This document shows, in pieces, positions 54,943-64,000 of a stretch of DNA of 64,000 nucleotides (the stretch's first letter is position 1; every line of letters starts with the position of its first letter). The position numbers and the translations under genes were made by a program. Below the pieces are notes generated by a model that had not been told where the DNA came from, made no database searches, and was given only the letters and a program-made list of their open reading frames with translations. This DNA comes from Axinella damicornis (Eukaryota; Porifera; Demospongiae; Axinellida; Axinellidae): NCBI GenBank assembly GCA_963931865.1, contig OZ007511.1, positions 13,956,774 to 14,020,773 on the forward strand, given 5' to 3'.

Positions 54943-55040
54943 CTTTCAGTCTCCCAGTGATTGGCGAAGGTTACCACTGAACACGTTCACGTAGATGTGA
55001 CTGGCATGGATTAACCTCCACTGGGAGAGAGTGAAAGAGG
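54943..55040 (-). pseudogene. Duplicated fragment of a TTC6-like exon
   Basis: The minus strand here reads CTCTCCCAG then TGGAGGTTAATCCATGCCAG, matching the acceptor and exon of the TPR gene at 58149-58051 (TGGAGGCCAACCCCTATGCC). The match continues through ATCACTGG with small indels that break the frame. It lies between the TRAF pseudogene and the TRAF fusion gene. Confidence 0.8.
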
Positions 55041-55133
55041 AGAACGACAGACTTCAGAGTTGTTTTGTTTTAACAAATGATACTAAATAAAAGTTCACAT
55101 CGATACACAATGGAGGCTATGCATGGTCAGGAC

Positions 55134-56975
55134 TCAGGAGATGGCACAGTCTTGATGGGGTCGGTTGCGACCGTTGATGTGATGGAGTTTGAACATTTCC
55201 CATGGACCAGCTCCGAACTGGCAGTTGACTGTTCCCCCACCGGGACCAACGGATTCAGTGACTCCATTGCCATCCATACGGAGGTAGACTCCAGGAAATT
55301 GAGCAGACTCGATAGAGTAGTTGCAACTGCCGACGTGATTGACTTTGAACATTTCCCATGGGCCAGCTCTGAACTGGCAGTTGACAACTCCCCCACCGGG
55401 ACCAACAAATCTGGTGACTCTATTGCCATCCATTCGGAGGTAGACCCCAGGAAATTGCACAGACTCGATGGAGTAGTTGCAACTGTCAGTGTGATAAATG
55501 AGTTCGAACTCTTCCCATGAACCAGCTCCGAACTGGCAGTTGACTGTTCCTCCACCAGGACCAACAGATTCAGTGACTCCATTGCCATCCATGCGGAGGT
55601 AGACACCGGGAAACTGCACAGATTCGAATGTGTATGTCCCACTGGGGAGGCAGGCTCCGCCTGGAAATTGAGCAGACTTGATGGAATTGTCGACGTTAAA
55701 CTTTTCCAATGGGCCAGCAGATTCAATGGAGTTGTTGCAACTGTCAATGTGATTGAGTTTAAACTCTTCCCATGGGCCAGCTCCGAACTGGCAGTTGACT
55801 GTTCCTCCGCCAGGAGCAACAGATTCAGTGACTCCATTGCCATCCATGCGGAGGTAGACTCCAGGAAACTGCACGGATTCGATCGTGTATGTCCCACTGG
55901 GGAGGCTGGCTCCTGGAAATTTAGCAGATTTGATGGAACTGTCGATGTTGAACTTTTCCCATGGGCCAGCTCCGAACTGGCAGTTGACAACTCCCCCACC
56001 GGGACCAACAAATCTGGTGACTCTATTGCCATCCATACGGAGGTAGACCCCAGGAAATTGCACAGACTCGATGGAGTAGTTACAACTGTCGGCGTGATAA
56101 ATGAGTTCGAACTCTTCCCATGGACCAGCTCCGAACTGGCAGTTGACTGTTCCCCCACCAGGACCAACAGATTCAGTGACTCCATTGCCATCCATGCGGA
56201 GGTAGACTCCAGGAAACTGCACAGATTCGAATGTGTATGTCCCACAGTATTCCCCTTGTATTTCGCCTTGGAAATCTGACTCGAATTCTGACTCAAGAAC
56301 TGTTTGTAGCTGTTTCTCTATTCGTTTGCACTGTCCCTGAAGGTCTTTGATTTGCTTTTCCAGCTTACTGCTCTGTTCCTGCAGTTGTTCCTGCAGCTCT
56401 GCTATCTGCCGATCCTTCTCGGCCATCTTCTGGTGGAGCTCCCTAGTCAGACTGAGGTTGAGGAGGGACATGCTCAGCAGGTGACGCTGACCCCCCTCCT
56501 CCATGTGACGAGCCAGGTCCCGTCGAGGAACCCTCTCATGGCAACCAGCTTGGGCAAACTCACACTCCACCAGCTGCAGTGGACACTGGGTAAAATGCTT
56601 CCCCATGTCACCCAGTTCCCCCACCCACTCGCATCCGTTCCGCTTGTGGGGGCAGCGCACTTTCAACCCATTCACCTTGCGTTTAAAATGCTTGTCATTG
56701 GTAACGGAGATGTTAGGATCGTTACACAGTGGGCACGGTTTTCCTTCTCGCTGGAGCCTGGATACGACTTCTCTCGCCAACTGACGCCCGCAACAGTCTG
56801 TTTTCTGGGGTTCACTGAGTAGCTCGAAAGTGACGGGGCAAAAGTACTCTCGCGGCGGCTCTTCAACAAAATCGTACTCTATCTGGACTGGTTCTGGAGC
56901 TTGGACCTCCGTGGATACTCCGGGAGGAGCGGATGGCTGATGATCAGCACAACAGGAACCAGATTTAGAAGCCAT
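55134..56975 (-). CDS. TRAF-type RING/zinc-finger/coiled-coil protein with six C-terminal beta-trefoil-like repeats in place of MATH
   Basis: A single exon encodes 613 residues from the ATG at 56975. Residues 1-226 match the TRAF genes at 48237 and 52854: an atypical RING (about 43-84), a shortened TRAF zinc-finger block (about 105-165; some 55 residues are deleted after WVGELG) and a coiled coil (about 176-226). From residue 245 the MATH domain is replaced by six full repeats of about 52 residues, each with SVQFPGVYLRMDGN, then GPGGGxVNCQFGAGPWExF. A degenerate half-repeat (SIESAGPLEKFNVDN) lies between the third and fourth. The pattern of a GVYLRMDG strand followed by a GPWExFEL strand recalls beta-trefoil modules (fascin-like or carbohydrate-binding), and six repeats would make two trefoils. 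This is inference without a search. I suggest an intracellular ligand- or glycan-sensing adaptor. Confidence 0.85.
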   Translation of the reverse strand: MASKSGSCCADHQPSAPPGVSTEVQAPEPVQIEYDFVEEPPREYFCPVTFELLSEPQKTDCCGRQLAREVVSRLQREGKPCPLCNDPNISVTNDKHFKRKVNGLKVRCPHKRNGCEWVGELGDMGKHFTQCPLQLVECEFAQAGCHERVPRRDLARHMEEGGQRHLLSMSLLNLSLTRELHQKMAEKDRQIAELQEQLQEQSSKLEKQIKDLQGQCKRIEKQLQTVLESEFESDFQGEIQGEYCGTYTFESVQFPGVYLRMDGNGVTESVGPGGGTVNCQFGAGPWEEFELIYHADSCNYSIESVQFPGVYLRMDGNRVTRFVGPGGGVVNCQFGAGPWEKFNIDSSIKSAKFPGASLPSGTYTIESVQFPGVYLRMDGNGVTESVAPGGGTVNCQFGAGPWEEFKLNHIDSCNNSIESAGPLEKFNVDNSIKSAQFPGGACLPSGTYTFESVQFPGVYLRMDGNGVTESVGPGGGTVNCQFGAGSWEEFELIYHTDSCNYSIESVQFPGVYLRMDGNRVTRFVGPGGGVVNCQFRAGPWEMFKVNHVGSCNYSIESAQFPGVYLRMDGNGVTESVGPGGGTVNCQFGAGPWEMFKLHHINGRNRPHQDCAIS

Positions 56976-57338
56976 TTGTCAATTTTGCCAATGAGGGGGT
57001 GTGGCTAGAATGCGATATGCTGCGCGCGCGCGTTCCACAGAGAGCGGGAAGTTTGAAGTAATTGTCAAGACCAATGCATCCGCAGTTGAATATTATAAGC
57101 CTCTTTGAGATCATGATTACACTCGATCCCTCCAAATTATATAGAACAACACAAAAGCTACTGGACTCTATGTACAGTGATCAAGGTGGGCACGTGCCAT
57201 GCAGTACAGAGAAATGCATGCAGTGAAAAAGTCTTACAGAGAGGAGCGATACAGTGAAAGGTGGATAGAAGCACAGAGAGTAGGTATAGTGGAGAGAAAC
57301 ACACAGAGAGACGGGCAGTGTCCATTGCATGCGGAGGG
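56976..57338. other. Spacer between TRAF fusion start and TTC6-like gene end
   Basis: This short interval holds the fusion gene's presumed promoter, including a CG-rich run (TGCGCGCGCGCG near 57020), and the 3' flank of the TPR gene. No gene recognised. Confidence 0.45.
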
Positions 57339-60300
57339 CTATGTCCCACCGTGCTCTAGTTCTGCAGCCATTCTAAACATTTCAACTGCCTCTTGAGGCT
57401 GCTTGCTGAGACCTCCGAGGCAGTACATCGTCACCCAGTCACACGGCTCCAACTCGAGAGCTGGAGGACAAAACAACAAAACATTTTATTCTTATAGACC
57501 TTATTCTGCTCCAGGTTTCAGTTGCTATGACAACAACGAACACCTTGTACCCATTGCTCACCATGCAGATAGGCTGCATCCAAGATTTGAAGCAAATCAG
57601 ATACACAGTGTCTGAATCCCAAAATTCAGAATTTACCCATGAAGCCCATACAAAATCTGTTGGAGGCGCCTCCAGTGGAAGGATTTCTATGGGCTTCAAT
57701 AGGGAAATCAATTTTGGGAGGCCATAACTCGGACACTATACAACTGATTTACTTCACATCTGGGATGCAGCCTATCTGCATGGTGACCAATGGGTACAAG
57801 GTGTTGTTGTTGTCATAGCAACAGAAACCTGAATTTCAATTTAGCAGAACAAGGTGTATTGAAGACCAAAACAAGTACATCGTCAGTCAGCAGAGAGTCA
57901 GCGGTGTGGGCCAATCAGCAAACTGGTTATACTGTTGGCACTGCTGTAACTGGATGTTGCAAGGTCGCTGAAATTCGATCAAGATCTTCAAGACCTCACA
58001 AAACTGGGAATAACAATCCAGTCGTGCTTAGAGCCTAGCCATGAAGCTACCTTTTCTATAATCATCTTCTGCCCTTTCAAAGTCCTCCAGTGATCGGTGC
58101 AGGTTGCCTCTGTTGAAGTAGATGTGAGCGGCATAGGGGTTGGCCTCCACTGGGAGAGAATGAAAACAGAACGACGAGTTGTTCAGTCAACCAATGATAT
58201 TAAACCAACACTATCAGTGAAATTCACATTAATACGCAGATATGGTTTGTGTACCCAACACAAGTCAAGGCAGTTCTTTTCGCCACAATTCAGCTACTTT
58301 CTATTGTCAGTTCATTGACTTTACCCGCTTCAAATTTGCATGTATGTGATAGCTACATGTAGCATAACCACACCGCACTGCACCGAGTGCACCACACAGT
58401 GGTGGAGTAAGCATTCCACACACTAGCTACTGATAGGTCTTTACACATACATAAACGTCCCAAGAAGAGTATATATTCATTGAAGACTAGCTAACCTGCT
58501 TGGGCCAGCTACATCCGGGTTGGCCAGCTACATGCCTTAGCTAACCTGCTTGAAGCATTTTTGGGACACACTGACTGACAGACACAATTGCTAACCTAGT
58601 TTTGGATGCTAAGTAGGTGTCAGGAATGACGTTAGCTGGATTATGGTACAATCTCAGACAACATGCTCAGTGCAGAACTCACAAGCTTTGTCAAAGTCCT
58701 CCATTGCATTATCCAGTTCCCCCAGCATCGTGTATGCAATTGCTCTATTGACAAGACACGAGTCATCGTCTTCTGAGCTTCCAAGTGCTTTTGTGTACTG
58801 TGAAACAGCCTAAAAATACAAAACAAACACATCGGGATCATTGCCAGGCAATCATCTCAGGTCGTTCAACAGCTTCTCTGAGCTTCAATGGCAGATCATA
58901 GACCTTCACCTGTTGCAGTGAAACCATCCACCACCTCACCTGTTGCACTGAAACCCTCCACCATCTCACCTGTTGCAGTGAAACCATCCACCATCTCACC
59001 TGTTTGAACAGCTTCTGCTGGAAGAGGACATTTCCAGCATTGAAGTGTGCGAGGGAGTAGCGTGGGTCCAGTTTGGTTGCTCTTTGGTAGTCCTGCAGTG
59101 CACTCGCAACATCTCCCATGAACTGGTGGATGACCCCCCTGTTGGTGTACAGCACAGCACTGGGAGACACCTGGAATGGAACCAGATAAGTGGTATGGGA
59201 TGGAGTCAAAATGGTACGGAATGGAATGGAATGGAATGGAATGGAGATGAGGTATGAAATTCGAAACAGGACAGCGCAGTAGAGTCAACCACAAGGAGTA
59301 CTGACAAGGTAATGTGGAGTACCTGCAATGCAGTGTTGATGTCCAGCAGTGCTCCAAAGAGATTGCCCATCTGCAGACTAATGATTGCACGGGCTTCAAG
59401 TGCTGGCACATAGCCTGCAAGGGGGGGGGGGGGGGAGGAGGGAGGGAGGGAGGGAGGGAGGGAGGGAGGGAGGGAGGGAGGGAGGGAGGGAGGGAGGGAG
59501 GGAGGGAGGGAGGGAGGGAGGGAGGGAGGGAGGGAGGGAGGGAGGGAGGGAGGGAGGGAGGGAGGGAGGGAGGGAGGGAGGGAGGGAGGGGGGAGGAGGG
59601 GGGAGGGAGGGAGAGGAAGGAAGAGGACTCAAGGTACTGCAATCACACACTGCTAATTCAGTTGCATTCCTCACATTTGTCCCTCTCCAGGGTGTCTGAG
59701 AGTTCATCCCATGCCCACTGGAATCTACCTTCTGCCTGGTGGAGGAAGGCCAGGTTGACACGTGCTGGGAGGTAGTCTGCATCCAGCTCAAGAGTTCGGA
59801 GATAGTCAGCCCTGGAAAATATGAGAGGTGCACATTGAGTGATACTGCTACCTTGACTGATCGTAGTGCCACAATTCATCCCTGTAGACATGAAATGACA
59901 GAGCCAATTCTTCAGTTAGTAGTCTTTTTCCCCTCTATCTCTTTCTCTTTCTCTCTCTCTCTCTCTTCCCTCCCTCTCTCCTCCATCCCTCCCCCCATCC
60001 CTCCCTCGTCTGTGAGTCCATCCATCCGTCCCTCCCTTCAGCTCATGATAGTTTGTGCACCTGCTCCTGCTGTTCCCCTCGTCGGTGAGGTAATCCATGT
60101 AGACGTTCCCCCTCCCCACATATCCCTCCAGGAAGTCAGGGTCCAGACACAGTGCCTCAGAGTAGGCTTCGATGGCAGAGTCCAGTGCTCCAAGCCTTGG
60201 AGGGAGGGAGGGAGGGAGGGAGGGAGGGAGGGAGGGAGGGAGGGAGGGAGGGAGGGAGGGAGGGAGGGAGGGAGGGAGGGAGGGAGGGAGGGAGGGAGGG

Positions 60301-63300
60301 AGGGAGGGGGGACAAGGGAGGAATGGAGAGAGGTGGGAGGAAGGGAGGAACAGACAGGGAGATAAGTACGACAGCATCAAATGGCACACTCAACCAGCAT
60401 ACATGCATTACTCACTGGTGATAACAGAACCCGATGGCCTGGAATACTGCAGGGTCATCCGGAACCGTCTGTGTGGAGAATACATGGTGACAATGATGGT
60501 ACGGGTAAGGCAGGGTCTGCATGAAGCAAACACGATCATGAAGGAATACTGTTACAACTGTAGCCTCTGGGACAAAGACTGTGTCCCGGTGTTAAATGTT
60601 AGAGGAGTACTGTGATCATGGTGGCCTCTTATGTGATCATGCCCCTTCACATGATCATGGTATGCCTGTCACATGATCATGGCACCCCATCACATGTTCA
60701 TCACATGATCATGACACCATTACCATGGCAACGCATCACATGAGAGCTGTGACTTCAACCCTTTGACATCATGTCTCGGGTTGATGATTCACTTGGCGTA
60801 CCTTGCTGGCCTCAGCAAAGTCCATGAGTGCATTGGAGTGGTCTCTGAGCTGGAGGTAGAGCAGCCCTCGGTTCACCAGGACCTTGATGTCAGGAGTGCC
60901 TCTCATCAGTAGTGCTGTGCTGTAGTCAGCCATTGCCTGAGAGCAGGAAGGATTGATCCTGGTGATTCTCAGGTGTCCTTCTGGTCCAGTGCGCACACAC
61001 AAGCCAGGCCATAAAGCTAGAGACCTACACTCCCACACACTGCACACACCCACACACCTACCCCACATACACACACCACACACAAACCTTATCCAGCTGC
61101 CCAGTTTCCTGGTAGCACAAAGCTCTGTTGAAGTGGGCCAGGGAGGTGTGGTCAGGGTCCAGAGCTATGGCAGCTGTGAAGTCCTCAACGGCTGAGGAGT
61201 ACGACTTGTTGTGGTACTTGAGTGCACCTCTGTGGGATGAACAAATGACAGATGTCTGACCAATCAAATGGCTGCATTCATCATCCAGACAGGAAGAGCA
61301 AGACATTGAAATTATTTATATATTTTATCAGGCAATTAAAAGTTCCGTGAAGGTCATGTGACCTTGACCATGTAATCATTATGGAAATCCTCACCTGCAC
61401 AGGTAAGCCCTCACACTGTTTGGCATTAGTTTGATGGCCTCGTTGCAGTTCAGGATTGCTTTAGCATAGCGGCCAGTCTTACCAAAGTATGCTGCCCTTG
61501 CTAAGAAAGCCTGGTAGGGAGGTGGAAGAGGAGAGGGGAGAGGAGGGGGGGGGGGGGGGGGGGGGGGGAGAGGAAGGAGGGGAGGAGAGGGGGAGGAGGG
61601 TAGGACCAGGGGGAGGAGGGAGGAGGGGAGAGGGGAAGATGGGAGAGAGGAAGGAGGGGAGGAGGCAAGGGAAGAGAGTGTAAAGCGTGAGGGAGTACTA
61701 CTATAGTGACAATAACGTTGAGTACCTGGAAGAACTTGGGGTTAATGGCGAGTGCTCTGTTGAGGTCGAGTACTCCTTTCCTGTTGCCAGATCTCAGCTT
61801 TGCCACACCACTTTCAAAGTAGGCCTGAAGAAAGGAAGTTTATCTTAATAAAAGTGGAAGAGTAGTACGTTTAGATGTAGGTTGCAGGAAACACAGTGGT
61901 AAGAGTGTCTAACTGATATTCTGAGCTTGAACCCAGCTGGCTAAATCCAGGCCCTTTTCTGTGTGATTATTTCTCACTCAGCACCCTTATCACCAGTCAT
62001 CATCTACTGTAAGTAAGATCATGTCTCTGAACTGGATGAGAGCAGCTAGAGTGGTCGTGATCTACGTACCCTCTCATGGTTGGGTGAATGTTTCAGAGCT
62101 TTCATGAACTCCTCCACAGCCTGGTGGTTGGATCCGTTCTTCACGAGGCTCCACCCACACAGGAAGTGGAGCTCTGACTTCTCAGCAGGGGTGAGGGGTG
62201 TGCGTGAGGTGGAGGAGGAGGAGGAGGGCGTGACAGGACGGAATGTGACGGGGGTACGCTTGGGTTTCACAGGTGGGTGGTACTGCAGAGAGAGTAAGAT
62301 CATCATGCAACTGTACAAGAATTAAGTTAATCAAAAGATGTTTCTCTGTTGGATATTCAATGTAGGATCTTCAGGAAATGTTTCATTTGTGAACAGTGCA
62401 TACTCTGCTATGGTACCCACTCACAGCAGTTTGAAGTGCCAACTGGAAGTTGTCTGCAGCACTGTCAAAGTGCCCCGCCTTCAGGTGTACCTTGCCCAGG
62501 AGAGAGAACATGGCGGGCGATTTGGGCAGACCCTTAAGGAGGGAGACGGCCTGGGGTACGGAGGGCAGAGGAAGATCAGGGTGTGAATCCGAGATTATGA
62601 GAGATCACTGGAGATTACTGGAGAGTAGTGGAGATAGAGATTACTGGAGGCTACTAGAGATTACTGGAGATTACCGGAGATTACTGGAGATTGATCAGAA
62701 CTCCATTGACTCATATGGAACATGGCTGGTGACAAGGGTACAGCAGTATGTATACATCAAGCCATGAGCCTCAGGCTAATAGACCATACCAATGATCAGT
62801 TTTGGGTACCTCTTCGTGATTGTCCAGGAATGACTCCACCAGAGCCCTCTGCATCCTGGACTGATCAAACCCACTGCTCAACTTCGCTGCAATCCTGCAA
62901 TAGTAACGTCACCAGTAACATCACCACCGTCAGTAACACACCTTCTCCACAATCAGCAGTGACAACAACACCAATACAACAAGATGACTGCTGAGAGAAG
63001 CGTATGATACGCAGAGCTCAAAGAAGCAGTTGATGCAAAGAAGCAGATCTGACTGGCCAATGACTCAATGTATCAATGGGAGAACCCAGGATGGAAACAT
63101 GGCATGAAAGGTCATAGCCTGTTACGTTACGTTACCTGATGTGCAGTGCCGCCATGTCGAACTGCTTAAGCCTCAGGTAGAGCTCTCCCTGCACAGCAAA
63201 CAACCATTGACAATTCACAGCCTACTGGTATTAATACAAGATTGTCCGCACATCATACAAGCAACAGAGCATTCCCAGGCCTTCTCACCCCCAGCGTTTT

Positions 63301-64000
63301 ACTGCAAGCGACGAGCGCTTGGGTGAGAAGGCCTGGGAACGAGGTGAACATTGTAGCTCCCCTGCACAGCAAACCAGCCAGTTAGACACACTGGCAGGCA
63401 CACACTGACCAGTATGGCATACTGACCTTGTGGAGATAGTGAGTTGGATCATTGGGTTCCAGGTGGATGGCTCGGGTGTAGTCCAGTATGGCCTCCACAC
63501 ACTACACGGTGAGGAACACTGGACACTCAAATGTACACACACTGAAGTAGAAATAGTAATCTTGGGGACCGTAGGGGGTTCCTACTATTGCCATTCTGCT
63601 ATCCCTACATGTCGTTACATTTATTATTATTCAGCAAAGAATCTTGGGGTCAATATTTAGTGAGCTATAATATATATAGTTCACTATAGTTCACATTACG
63701 CCATAGTGTGTAATACTGTGTATCATGTTATCAAAGGAGTAAATCCCCATAATCTGTATACAGTGGATATCGAGTTATCAACTCTGTAATCTATAGCAGA
63801 TTACAGTGGGTATTAACACAGTAAAACTCTGTAATCTATAGTGGAGTACAGAAGTATTAACCATTACCTTATCATCCCTCTTGAGTGCCTCAGCACGGCA
63901 GAGGTATGCCCGAATGCAGGTCGGGTCCACAGCAAGCGCAGCTGAGAAATAGCGTGCTGCCCGGGATGTGTTGTCCCGGTGCATGAGGTGCACCTGGCCA
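57339..64000 (-). CDS. TTC6: TTC6-like tetratricopeptide repeat protein (3' part; 5' end outside window)
   Basis: Eighteen exons join in phase: beyond 64000-63868, 63501-63427, 63188-63136, 62894-62810, 62550-62425, 62282-62070, 61824-61726, 61510-61395, 61229-61088, 60936-60802, 60468-60416, 60195-60061, 59811-59675, 59414-59323, 59170-59000, 58809-58683, 58149-58051, 57460-57339. The protein is almost entirely TPR helices, for example AVEDFTAAIALDPDHTSLAH, LQDYQRATKLDPRYSLAHFN and DYTRAIHLEPNDPTHYLHK. A Ser/Pro-rich linker (FRPVTPSSSSSTSRTPLTP) divides it. It ends AAELEHGGT. Long TPR arrays are protein-protein scaffolds; TTC6 itself is poorly characterised. The name is a best guess among long TPR proteins; the TPR assignment is firm. 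Several introns carry GGGA tracts against their acceptors. Confidence 0.82.
57496..57856. mobile_element. Inverted-repeat element in the last TTC6-like intron
   Basis: Arms of about 80 bases (for example GTTGCTATGACAACAACGAA at 57521 against its near-complement TTGTTGTTGTCATAGCAACA near 57805) flank an interior of about 170 bases. Both contain CCTTGTACCCATTG. This is likely a MITE; no target duplication was identified. Confidence 0.75.
58905..59001. repeat. 31-bp tandem repeat overlapping a 5' splice site
   Basis: Three and a half copies of CACCTGTTGCAGTGAAACCA plus TCCACCATCT end at the donor of the exon 59170-59000. Each copy repeats the donor-like CAGGTGAGATGG (minus strand). Confidence 0.88.
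59415..59632 (-). repeat. (GGGA)n tract abutting TTC6-like acceptor
   Basis: Poly-G then about 45 GGGA units; on the gene strand (TCCC)n and poly-C lead to the TTGCAG acceptor of the exon at 59414. Confidence 0.95.
60197..60312 (-). repeat. (GGGA)n tract abutting TTC6-like acceptor
   Basis: About 28 GGGA units lie directly against the CCAAG acceptor of the exon at 60195. Confidence 0.95.
61512..61681 (-). repeat. Purine tract with poly-G abutting TTC6-like acceptor
   Basis: GGAGG-type sequence with a run of about 23 G, pyrimidine on the gene strand, sits against the CCAG acceptor of the exon at 61510. Confidence 0.92.
61870..61945 (+). mobile_element. Possible degenerate tRNA-like SINE head
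   Basis: CACAGTGGTAAGAGTGTC and GAGCTTGAACCC, 30-odd bases apart, resemble RNA polymerase III A and B boxes. The surrounding sequence does not fold as a real tRNA, so this is weak. Confidence 0.3.
63268..63344. repeat. Hairpin repeat of the AGCCTCGTTCCCAGGCC family
   Basis: ATTCCCAGGCCTTCTCACCC and GGGTGAGAAGGCCTGGGAAC form a long stem around GCGTTTTACTGCAAGCGACG, in a TTC6-like intron. Confidence 0.85.

Noticed and set aside
59216..59242. GGAAT repeats as a human-satellite-like centromeric sequence
   Set aside because: Only five units in an intron; too short for anything but a simple microsatellite.

Overview
The window looks like animal (metazoan) nuclear DNA, most likely from a sponge; the sponge call is my inference from the gene set and was not tested by a search. 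All multi-exon genes use GT-AG introns with consistent phases. The gene families are animal ones: an LRP5/6-type Wnt co-receptor, a perforin-2 (MPEG1) homologue, EIF4G2/DAP5, a full-length 5-oxoprolinase, several TRAF-type RING/zinc-finger proteins, and a TTC6-like TPR protein. Introns and spacers are full of microsatellites, minisatellites, MITEs and a LINE. A run of exactly 200 Ns marks a scaffold join.

Layout: 280-7167 (+) is the 3' part of an LRP5/6-like receptor (propeller, EGF, three LDLa modules, transmembrane segment, PPPS-rich tail). 8111-10957 (-) is MPEG1/perforin-2, convergent with it. 11947-13351 (-) is a decayed TRAF gene and 15178-16737 (-) its intact paralogue, with a long fold-back repeat between them. 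16857-18890 (-) is a 5'-truncated non-LTR retrotransposon. 19802-32654 (-) is EIF4G2 in 24 in-phase exons. 33306-47612 (+) is OPLAH, head to head with EIF4G2, in 36 exons with several single-base frame breaks and an assembly overlap duplicated around the N gap. 48237-49907 (+) is a second type of intronless TRAF gene and 52854-54344 (+) a copy with one nonsense codon. 55134-56975 (-) is the most unusual gene: TRAF-type RING/zinc-finger/coiled-coil sequence in which the MATH domain is replaced by six tandem FPGVYLRMDG repeats. 57339-64000 (-) is the 3' part of a TTC6-like gene.

How the genes relate: MPEG1 (pore-forming antibacterial effector) and at least five TRAF-type loci (signalling adaptors/E3 ligases) make this rich in innate-immunity families, with birth, decay and domain replacement visible among the TRAF copies. 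LRP5/6, EIF4G2, OPLAH and the TPR gene are unrelated housekeeping or developmental neighbours. A recurring structural theme is that very long pyrimidine or CA tracts, always pyrimidine-rich (or CA) on the transcribed gene's sense strand, lie directly against 3' splice sites in all four intron-rich genes, whichever strand the gene is on.
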